From Clostridium sp. CAG:568 (GTDB taxonomy: Bacteria > Bacillota_I > Bacilli_A > RFN20 > CAG-288), in NCBI GenBank assembly GCA_000434395.1, contig FR878767.1, positions 20,645 through 50,173 of the forward strand: DNA of 29,529 bases, in the 5' to 3' direction. Each line of letters opens with the position of its first letter. Within the stretch, counting starts at the first letter, position 1. Positions 23,375 through 29,529 of the stretch are shown in pieces. Both the position numbers and the translations under genes were made by a program. The notes beneath the pieces were generated by a model, which saw only the letters and a program-made list of their open reading frames with translations, had not been told where the DNA came from and searched no databases.

Positions 23375-23842
23375 CTATTTATGCACCATAAATAACAAAT
23401 CGATTTGGTTTATTAATTGGTTGATATTCTTTTGTGTTTTCGGTAATCCAGATTTTGCATATTTTAGTTCTCCTTCATAAAAATAGCCTATTGATGGATA
23501 GAATACTCTGCTTTCATTGTTGCTTAATAAAGGATCTTCTTTATTTACTGCTTTTAAGAAAGTCTCTTTTATATACAAATGTTCTTCAATAGATAAATAT
23601 TCTCCGTTTAATAAGAACCAGTCATTTCTATTTTTCATTTCTTCCTTCACCAATGGAAGAGAAATTTTGCAGTGCTGGCACCAAGGTGCGTAGATGAATA
23701 GATAAAAGCTTCTTTTGCTAATTATAGTTTCTTTTAATTCAACAAACTTGATTTCAGGGTTATATATCTTTTTATTATTGCAAGCAGCAATTTGAGAGAA
23801 TAGAGAGAATAAAAGAATTGATAATAAAAACTTCAGTATCAT
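23375..23842 (-). CDS. Thioredoxin-like lipoprotein
   Basis: 155 residues. A hydrophobic signal with lipobox IAAC predicts lipidation at Cys 21 and attachment to the outer face of the membrane. The APWCQHC segment (52-58) has the Cys-x-x-Cys redox motif (Cys 55, Cys 58) of thioredoxin-fold proteins, with the preceding FYLFIY strand. The later YPSIGYFYEGELKY matches the cis-Pro strand of that fold. It may act in thiol-disulfide exchange or as an extracellular thiol-binding factor. GGAGG lies six bases before the ATG, on the 3' arm of a strong hairpin. It lies 46 bases downstream of the kinase-CYTH gene. Substrate unknown. Confidence 0.8.
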   Translation of the reverse strand: MILKFLLSILLFSLFSQIAACNNKKIYNPEIKFVELKETIISKRSFYLFIYAPWCQHCKISLPLVKEEMKNRNDWFLLNGEYLSIEEHLYIKETFLKAVNKEDPLLSNNESRVFYPSIGYFYEGELKYAKSGLPKTQKNINQLINQIDLLFMVHK

Positions 23843-23846
23843 AAAA

Positions 23847-23869
23847 ACCTCCTCTTAATATGAGGAGGT
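23847..23869 (-). promoter_or_regulatory. Hairpin holding the ribosome binding site of the thioredoxin-like gene
   Basis: Eight-base-pair perfect stem ACCTCCTC/GAGGAGGT with a seven-base loop. On the minus strand the 3' arm GAGGAGGT is the ribosome binding site, directly followed by TTTT and the ATG at 23842. It also has the shape of a terminator for the upstream kinase-CYTH gene. Either use would limit translation or transcription of the lipoprotein. Confidence 0.65.
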
Positions 23870-23888
23870 CTTCAATTATTTTGAGCAA

Positions 23889-25262
23889 TTATTTTGTAGC
23901 TTTGTTCAGAAGAAAATCTCTAGTTTTACTATCTATTCTAGGGTCTGTAAGTTCTAAATAAATTCCATCGTTTGGAATTTCCGTTAAGACTAACTTAAAA
24001 CCTTTGTATCTCAAATATCTTTTTGTTTTATAAATGATTTGTTGGACCACGAAGTCTGCACATTTGACTTTATTTAGGAAGTCCTCTTCAGAGGTAAATA
24101 CTTTAGGGAAATCCTGTTCTGATAATAGGATATTGATAGGTCTTATTTCCTTCATATCACGCCTATATTTAGGTACACCTTTTGAAACTAAGGATGAAGG
24201 TTTATAGGTCTTTCCTTTATCGTTGGATAATTCTCTCATTCTTATTATTGAATTGACATCTGAGGGTTCTCCGTTTCCCTTAATATAGATATCCTTCTGA
24301 TAAACGGTTTTTACAGTCTTAGAAGCATTCCAAAGTTTTGATAAGAATTCGGGATTTGTAATTTTAGTCTTTTCCTTTGTCATATATAGTGTTCCTTCTC
24401 TTAATTCAGCAAAAGACATATTGTTATCGAGAATGACATCTGCATTTTTCATTGAAGGTTGAATTGATTCTTTATAAGACTTGGCTATGTAATTGAAATA
24501 CATTGATATAGTTAAATAACCGGGGAGTGATGTTATTTTTTGATCTCTTATGACACGTCTTAGGAATAAGGATTTTGGTGTTCCTTCTACGAAATTTGCA
24601 ATCAAGGATTTGCTATCTAATTCATCTAATAGGCCATTGGTTAAAACATAAATACCTTCAATTATTATTACTTTGTATTTGGAGCCATCTATTTTGACAT
24701 TGTTTGGTATTCTCTCTGATGTAATTTTAGAATACTTCTTCTGAGTAATTGATTTGCCTGATAATAGGATTTTTACATCGTGAGCGACCTCTTTTAAATC
24801 ATATACGTAGGGTTCATCAAAAGAAAAATGAGAAAATTCATCCTTGCATCCATTCAAATAAATGTTTAGTTCTTTCGGAGAAAGAAGATTGCTTATCTTA
24901 CTTTTGATTTTAAGACAATTTTCGTCTGAAAACTTTTCCTCGAAAGGAGTGTTTTTTATAATTTCTCTAACTATCAATCTAATCTCTTCTTTATGAGGCA
25001 TTTTAGAATTGAAGTATTTTTCATTTACTTTATCGGTTACAATTCCAGAGATACCCTTGTTGTAATGGTCTGTTGAAATTATTAAGGAAGGAATATTGTT
25101 CTTGTTTAAGAAATTCTCAAGGTATTCAGCAGAGTAAGATTTTCCTGAAGAAGTAGCTCCACCTATGACAATTGCACACCTTTTTCTCTTTTCGAACAAT
25201 TCATTGATCAAATCTAAGTTAATAAATGCCCATTTGTCTATGTGATGTACTCTAATACTCAT
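23889..25262 (-). CDS. Uridine kinase-like/CYTH fusion protein (plant TTM1/2-like layout)
   Basis: 457 residues. The N-terminal P-loop kinase of the uridine kinase/phosphoribulokinase type has GGATSSGKS (34-42), STDHYNKG (63-70), FDEPYVYDL (148-156), VIIIEGIYVL (198-207) and RRVIRD (235-240). About 75 extra residues sit between the STDHY and FDEP strands. After a linker, VYQKDIYIKGNGEPSDVNSI with IRMRE (about 320-344), then KTKRYLRYKGFKL and IYLELTDPR (434-442), resemble a CYTH (triphosphate tunnel) domain. The order kinase-CYTH and segments such as DIY-GEP-RMR recall plant TTM1/TTM2, which act on di- or triphosphates. GGAGG lies five bases before the ATG. Activity and substrate are unknown; the kinase may or may not be active. 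Confidence 0.85.
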   Translation of the reverse strand: MSIRVHHIDKWAFINLDLINELFEKRKRCAIVIGGATSSGKSYSAEYLENFLNKNNIPSLIISTDHYNKGISGIVTDKVNEKYFNSKMPHKEEIRLIVREIIKNTPFEEKFSDENCLKIKSKISNLLSPKELNIYLNGCKDEFSHFSFDEPYVYDLKEVAHDVKILLSGKSITQKKYSKITSERIPNNVKIDGSKYKVIIIEGIYVLTNGLLDELDSKSLIANFVEGTPKSLFLRRVIRDQKITSLPGYLTISMYFNYIAKSYKESIQPSMKNADVILDNNMSFAELREGTLYMTKEKTKITNPEFLSKLWNASKTVKTVYQKDIYIKGNGEPSDVNSIIRMRELSNDKGKTYKPSSLVSKGVPKYRRDMKEIRPINILLSEQDFPKVFTSEEDFLNKVKCADFVVQQIIYKTKRYLRYKGFKLVLTEIPNDGIYLELTDPRIDSKTRDFLLNKATK

Positions 25263-25321
25263 TTTTTCCTCCTTTTTTATTTTTTAAAAGTAGAATGGAT
25301 ATTATTTTAACTTGTTTTTAT

Positions 25322-25327
25322 TATAAT
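25322..25327 (+). promoter_or_regulatory. -10 box of the large lipoprotein gene
   Basis: Perfect TATAAT, 21 bases upstream of the start codon. No clear -35 at standard spacing. Confidence 0.4.
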
Positions 25328-25348
25328 TGTTAAAGGAAGGGGTTAAAT

Positions 25349-27547
25349 ATGAAAAAAATTAGCTTTTCTTTAGCGTTAATAGTTCTTTCGTCTTTCTTTT
25401 TGACATCTTGCAACGAGGAAATTCGTGGCTCTCTAACTTTCTATACTGATGGTGGAAATCTTTATTATCATACCAAGGATAATGATGAGCATATACAATT
25501 GAAAGAAGGAGATTATAAATCACGTACTGATGACTCATATACTTTTGAGGGTATAGCAACTAGAGAATTGCCTGCTCAAGTTAGATATCTTCAAGCTGAA
25601 AAAGAAGGATACACATTTTTGGGATGGAAACAAAAAATAGGAGATGAAGTGAAATCTTATATCGAGGATTTTTCTTCTAAATCAAAATGGAACTATAGTT
25701 CAGCCTCCTATATCGCATATTTTGAAAAGAATTTAACCGTAACATTTACCCCTATAGTTTTAGAATCGACATCTACTGATAGCGATGGCAATAAAATTGA
25801 AAACTGGATAACATTCAACGCTGTTCAACCTATTACCATCGATTCATATAATACTTATTCATTAAATGCTAAAGTTTTGACTGAAGTACGTACAAAATTA
25901 AATAGTGCATTGCCTGATTCTTATCAAGGTAAAGGATCATTTACTAGAATTTCCAAAGAAATGAATGCCTCTGAGGAAATAACTTCCGTCAAAGTATCTG
26001 AAGCGCAGCTTAATTTTTATGTACCATTCGAATACAATCCTAATTTTACATATGATTACAAATATGGCTTAGCTGAAACGGATGTCATTTATAAAAACAA
26101 GGATCAAAAGGAACCGATAGATTTAGTTAAAGAGACTAAATATTCGACTAGTTCATCCAATTCATTGTCTGATTTAGCTCCTACATATATGGAACCATAT
26201 GTTGAAGGAAAGAAGTTCTTAGGATGGTACCAAATCGGTGAAGATGGTAATGAGACAAAACTTGATTTTAGAAAGTTTGGCAGTGATGATCAATCATCAG
26301 TTGCCGGGAGTAATTTCGCATATCCTAAATTTCAATCTTCTATTAAAATTAATTTTGATGTAGACGAAGCCCTATGGAGTTTCACTAATCCAAATATTGT
26401 GGGATATGCTGATGATGTTTTGGATTTGACAAATGTAGAGGATCCGATTTCTAAAGATAACAGCGAAATATTCTCTTTCTGGTACTATGATGCTAATAAT
26501 GATGGAAAATATGATTCAGATAACGATGTTGCATTTAAGAAGGATGTTGCGACAAAGATTCCTTCGAGTGTTGAAGGAAATTTCGTTTTAAAGATTTATT
26601 CTGTAGGTAAGCCTAAGCTAATTTTAGATCTTGCCAATGTTAGAAATTATTTGAATTATGAAGCATTGGTGGAACATTATGGTTTTAAGGAAGAGGATGG
26701 TTCTATTGGCAAAGTCTATATCAATTTGGATAAAGGTAGCCAGTTATGGGATTCATCTGATGATACTATCGGATTATTAAATTTAAATACTTTTAAGACA
26801 TTCATCAAAGACGAATATCAAAATAAGTTTATTATTAATGGCTTTAATTTATCTAACGGATCTAAACTCGGACCTGAAATGGTCGATAGTGATTTGAATG
26901 TTGTAGTCGATTTCACGCTCAAACAAAAAGTAACGCTTCATTATGCAACGGGAGTTGATTCCACTGGCTCTTTCATTTACGATGATGGAGAGATTAGTTA
27001 TTTAGATATTGGATTCCAATCTACATTTGCTAATTATCAAAGCGCAGATAAAAACGATTTGAATGGAATAAAGATAAATAAAAATTTATCTGCTCCTGAT
27101 GGTTCTAATTTTATAGAATATGTTCAATATGGATGGAAGACATCTCCTACCAGCATAGATGAAATGGAGTCGTTTAAAGTAACTAGTGATTCTGAACTAG
27201 AACTATATTCCAATATGAGAAAGAGAGTCAATTTAACTCTTAAGCTTTATACTATGAAAGAAGCTACTGCACCAGGTTCAACTAAAAAGATTCCAGAACT
27301 CTCCTCGACGAAGGAAAAGTCTGGAATTGAGAAATTGTTTATCAATCAAATAGAATTGCAAAATTTGTTCGGGATTAATACGAGTTTGAAAGTTTTGGAT
27401 TTGGATTTGAGTGACACTAGTAGTCTTGCTGGAATATCAGCTTCGATCTTGGCTGAGAAATATATCACTAAATATCCTGACTTTAATAAGACATACTCAG
27501 TCATAGCAGCGAAAGACTTAGCTGATCTTAAATCGTCTTTGTCTTAA
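25349..27547 (+). CDS. Large lipoprotein with repeated InlB-like domains
   Basis: 732 residues. A signal peptide with lipobox LTSC places the lipidated Cys at 21, so the protein is on the outer face of the membrane. The rest is hydrophilic and repeats a beta-strand module with a (F/Y)-x-GW core: GYTFLGWKQ, KKFLGWYQ, a looser FSFWYYD and VQYGWKT, each followed by 40-60 residues ending in a strand such as ITAYF-like SYIAYFEKN. This resembles InlB B-repeat/Listeria-Bacteroides repeats used in surface adhesion. DANNDGKYDSDND near residue 378 looks like a calcium-binding loop. GGAAGGGG lies six bases before the ATG. The TAA stop overlaps that of the convergent kinase gene. No anchor other than the lipid; ligand unknown. 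Confidence 0.83.
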   Translation: MKKISFSLALIVLSSFFLTSCNEEIRGSLTFYTDGGNLYYHTKDNDEHIQLKEGDYKSRTDDSYTFEGIATRELPAQVRYLQAEKEGYTFLGWKQKIGDEVKSYIEDFSSKSKWNYSSASYIAYFEKNLTVTFTPIVLESTSTDSDGNKIENWITFNAVQPITIDSYNTYSLNAKVLTEVRTKLNSALPDSYQGKGSFTRISKEMNASEEITSVKVSEAQLNFYVPFEYNPNFTYDYKYGLAETDVIYKNKDQKEPIDLVKETKYSTSSSNSLSDLAPTYMEPYVEGKKFLGWYQIGEDGNETKLDFRKFGSDDQSSVAGSNFAYPKFQSSIKINFDVDEALWSFTNPNIVGYADDVLDLTNVEDPISKDNSEIFSFWYYDANNDGKYDSDNDVAFKKDVATKIPSSVEGNFVLKIYSVGKPKLILDLANVRNYLNYEALVEHYGFKEEDGSIGKVYINLDKGSQLWDSSDDTIGLLNLNTFKTFIKDEYQNKFIINGFNLSNGSKLGPEMVDSDLNVVVDFTLKQKVTLHYATGVDSTGSFIYDDGEISYLDIGFQSTFANYQSADKNDLNGIKINKNLSAPDGSNFIEYVQYGWKTSPTSIDEMESFKVTSDSELELYSNMRKRVNLTLKLYTMKEATAPGSTKKIPELSSTKEKSGIEKLFINQIELQNLFGINTSLKVLDLDLSDTSSLAGISASILAEKYITKYPDFNKTYSVIAAKDLADLKSSLS

Positions 27548-28851
27548 CCTTTATATAATCCTCCTCCGATGAATTCTCTAAATGTTGAATTCACCGGAAT
27601 TTTTTTGATGTCTATCGTTTTTATTTGTTTTAAATTAGCACAAAGCGATTGGGCATATTCGTAATATGGAGATGTTTTTCTAAAATTCATAAGATTGGGA
27701 GTTGCTAATTCTTTCATTACAGATAATTCGTATGGATAGAAAGAATCGAAGACAAAGTTTGCGTTTTCTTCTCCAGCATATATTGTTTCAAACTCCTCTT
27801 CTCTAACTTTGGACCACATAGAAAATGTCTCTTCGAAAGAAGTGTTTCTGCTGATTTCATCTCTGACCAATCTCCTTAATAACCTAGCTTCGGAGAAAGG
27901 GAATGGCTTTAAATTAGTGATTGAGATTTGGGGCTGTGGACTGATATAAATTTTAAAGATGATCGATGGATCAATTCCTTCCCAAAGCTTTGGGTTAAGG
28001 CCGTGAATTCCTTCAATAATAATTGGTTGATTTGAATTGAGTTTTGCTACTCTATTAAAATCTGCTGTTTTGTCTTTGAAATGAAATGTTCTAAGGTTTG
28101 TTTCTTTTCCTAAAAGTAATGATATCATTTCTTTTTGAAATTCTTTGATATCCAAAGAGTCGATTGATTCTAAATCTCTAGTTCCATCTGGATTCAAGGG
28201 ACATTGGGATGGTAAATAATAATAGTCATCCAACGATATTCTTAAAGGATTAAGACCGACTGCCATGAGACCGATTCTCAATTTGTTGGCTGTGGTAGTT
28301 TTCCCTGAACATGAAGGGCCTGAAATAGATATAAATTTAATATTTTCTTTTGAAATCATTTCGATTATTTTAGACATCTGCATTTGCATCTTAGCTTCAC
28401 CGATTTGTATCAAATCAACTTCACCATATGTATCAATGAAATTGTTAATTCCTTCTATAGAAGATAGGCCGGTTGAATTTCCAAATGATCTTGCCCTTAT
28501 TAAAGCCTCATGAAAGACTGGTTCTTGATGAAATGATGCAATTTTATAATCTAGTTCTTTTCTCGGGTAGGAAACATAAATCCTATTATCGATATAATTC
28601 ATTTGATAGAATCCATCACTGATTATAGAATTTGTTTTGGAAATTTTTTTGAATTCCTTTTCGAAGTAGAAAATAAAATTCTTATCTAAATCTATCTGTT
28701 TTTTGTCCTTTAAAAAACATAGTTCATAAGTTCTTGATATGGATGGGTAGATTACAAGTTCCATAGCGGGATCTACCAACTTGGTCGTCTGATTTAGAAC
28801 ATTTCTTAATTCTTCTTTGTACTCTTCTAATTGTTCATAGTTTTTTATCAT
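27544..28851 (-). CDS. Uridine kinase-like nucleoside kinase with shortened N-terminal domain
   Basis: 435 residues from ATG 28851 (GGAG eight bases upstream); an in-frame ATG at 28881 sits on the -10 box and is unlikely. The C-terminal two thirds match the bacterial nucleoside kinase group related to Thermotoga TM0751: P-loop GPSCSGKTT (178-186), ISLDDYYYLP (205-214), NPDGTRDLESIDSLDI, IIIEGIHGLNP, RRLVRDEISRN and FDSFYPYELSVMK. Family members usually carry TGS and threonyl-tRNA-synthetase-like domains in front; here only about 165 residues precede, with FHQEPVFHEALIRARSFG as the remnant of that second domain, and no TGS domain. Probably phosphorylates a nucleoside such as uridine with ATP or GTP. 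It shares its last four bases (TTAA) with the convergent lipoprotein gene. Confidence 0.88.
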   Translation of the reverse strand: MIKNYEQLEEYKEELRNVLNQTTKLVDPAMELVIYPSISRTYELCFLKDKKQIDLDKNFIFYFEKEFKKISKTNSIISDGFYQMNYIDNRIYVSYPRKELDYKIASFHQEPVFHEALIRARSFGNSTGLSSIEGINNFIDTYGEVDLIQIGEAKMQMQMSKIIEMISKENIKFISISGPSCSGKTTTANKLRIGLMAVGLNPLRISLDDYYYLPSQCPLNPDGTRDLESIDSLDIKEFQKEMISLLLGKETNLRTFHFKDKTADFNRVAKLNSNQPIIIEGIHGLNPKLWEGIDPSIIFKIYISPQPQISITNLKPFPFSEARLLRRLVRDEISRNTSFEETFSMWSKVREEEFETIYAGEENANFVFDSFYPYELSVMKELATPNLMNFRKTSPYYEYAQSLCANLKQIKTIDIKKIPVNSTFREFIGGGLYKG

Positions 28852-28879
28852 ATTCTCCACTCCTTGAAAGTGCTTACAC

Positions 28880-28885
28880 ATTATA
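28880..28885 (-). promoter_or_regulatory. -10 box of the second kinase gene
   Basis: Perfect minus-strand TATAAT, 28 bases upstream of the chosen ATG at 28851. The -35 region is weak. Confidence 0.42.
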
Positions 28886-28942
28886 AGGCATTCTTTTTAT
28901 ATTGATACTTAGTTTTATTTTTGTTTTCAAATGTCTATTCCG

Positions 28943-28951
28943 TGTTAAAAT
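28943..28951 (+). promoter_or_regulatory. Extended -10 promoter of greA
   Basis: TGTTAAAAT, a TG-extended -10 box, about 41 bases upstream of the greA ATG. TTGTTT lies 19 bases further up as a possible weak -35. Confidence 0.5.
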
Positions 28952-28992
28952 CTCTATCGTTAAATCCGTAATTGCAAGGATGGAGGTAATTT

Positions 28993-29475
28993 ATGGCAGA
29001 TAATTCTAAGGATGATATCCTTACTGTTGAAGGTAAGAAAGCTCTTGAGGAACGTTTACGTTATTTGGAAGATGTGGCAAGGCCTCAAAACCTCGAAGAT
29101 TTAAAATTGGCTCGTTCACAAGGTGACTTGTCCGAAAACGCTGATTATGATGCCGCTAAGAGCAAGCAAAGTGAAATCGAAGCTGAAATCCAAGATATTG
29201 AATATAAACTTCGTAATTATAAAGTCGTTCAGAAGAACGAGAAGGTTTCTTCTGTTCAGATTGAATCTGTAGTCACCTTGACTAATCTTTCTAATCAAGT
29301 AAAGATGACTGTTAAGATTGTCGGTCCTACAGAGACTGATTTGAGTGATCCTAATTTGTTCAAGATTGCTTCTGATTGTCCATTGGGAAAAGCTATTCTT
29401 GGTCACTTGGTCGGTGATGTTGTAGATGTTGAAGCACCTAAACCTTATAAAGTAAAGATTGAAATTCTTAAGTAA
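28993..29475 (+). CDS. greA: Transcription elongation factor GreA
   Basis: Enters the RNA polymerase secondary channel and stimulates cleavage of backtracked transcripts. 160 residues, the family length. The N-terminal coiled coil contains the tip motif ARSQGDLSENADYDAAK (about 36-52) with the acidic residues that act at the polymerase active site. The C-terminal FKBP-like domain follows, with IVGPTETDLSDPN and SPLGKA-like CPLGKAILGHLVGDVV. Codon use is of the high-expression type. GGAGG lies six bases before the ATG. Divergent from the kinase gene upstream. No clear terminator is visible in the remaining 54 bases. Confidence 0.96.
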   Translation: MADNSKDDILTVEGKKALEERLRYLEDVARPQNLEDLKLARSQGDLSENADYDAAKSKQSEIEAEIQDIEYKLRNYKVVQKNEKVSSVQIESVVTLTNLSNQVKMTVKIVGPTETDLSDPNLFKIASDCPLGKAILGHLVGDVVDVEAPKPYKVKIEILK

Positions 29476-29529
29476 TTTCTCTGTTGTGATTAAAACTCTC
29501 TCTTCATGTACTGCACCCCTCTCACTGGA

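Noticed and set aside
29116..29406. Minus-strand frame of 96 codons opposite greA
   Set aside because: It is a shadow of greA codon structure; no ribosome binding site or motif.
1..29529. CRISPR arrays, tRNA/rRNA genes, insertion sequences, prophage or toxin-antitoxin modules
   Set aside because: Reading both strands I found no regularly spaced repeats, cloverleaf-forming stretches, transposase motifs or paired small toxin-antitoxin frames.

Overview
The window is about 30 kb of low-GC bacterial chromosome, densely packed with short operons on both strands. Strong purine-rich ribosome binding sites, TATAAT-type promoters and hairpin-plus-T-run terminators suggest a low-GC Bacillota. TGG encodes Trp and TGA acts as a stop (for example at the der/gpsA overlap), so this is the standard bacterial code and not the mycoplasma code. 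The cmk-der-gpsA order, a class I fructose-bisphosphate aldolase, long-form HPF, GreA and several genes I cannot place fit an uncultured, probably gut-associated Bacilli lineage (Erysipelotrichia/Mollicutes-allied). That placement is inference; no rRNA or other phylogenetic marker RNA is present.

Layout. 1-779 (-): 5' part of a sugar-type ABC transporter ATPase with a large insertion. 911-6519 (-): one operon-like block of a C-terminally anchored membrane protein, cmk, der, gpsA and two tandem RDD membrane proteins with unusually large loops. 6619-7971 (-): a large orphan protein. 8033-8962 (-): class I aldolase, with the codon bias of a highly expressed gene. 9067-12544 (-): an overlapping pair of CydD/CydC-like ABC exporters. 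12666-14673 (+): pyridoxal-type kinase, a four-helix membrane protein and a protein with an internal duplication. 14811-16338 (+): hpf, a terminator, then a Cof-type HAD phosphatase. 16477-18025 (+): an unrecognised protein with high-expression codon use plus a two-helix membrane protein. 18057-18509 (+): a Vsr-like nuclease. 18603-20223 (+): two P-II-like genes and an RlmB/TrmH-type rRNA methyltransferase. 20224-20367 (-): a 47-residue zinc ribbon. 20459-23125 (+): sigma-like factor, MscS channel and family 2 glycosyltransferase. 23375-25262 (-): thioredoxin-like lipoprotein and a uridine kinase-CYTH fusion. 25349-27547 (+): large lipoprotein. 27544-28851 (-): a second uridine kinase-like protein. 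28993-29475 (+): greA.

How the genes fit together. Housekeeping functions (nucleotide, ribosome, phospholipid precursor, glycolysis, transcription elongation) alternate with accessory envelope and signalling genes. The least ordinary items are the kinase-CYTH fusion, whose layout resembles plant TTM1/TTM2; the P-II-like pair, in which one partner has lost the family glycine motifs; the abundant-looking unknown protein; the Vsr relative lacking the zinc cysteines; and the ABC ATPase insertion. I see no CRISPR array, tRNA, rRNA, insertion sequence or prophage. No gene-free stretch exceeds 300 bases; the longest is 23126-23374. Several start codons given here are shorter than the longest possible reading frame because the ribosome binding site or an upstream terminator decides the start.
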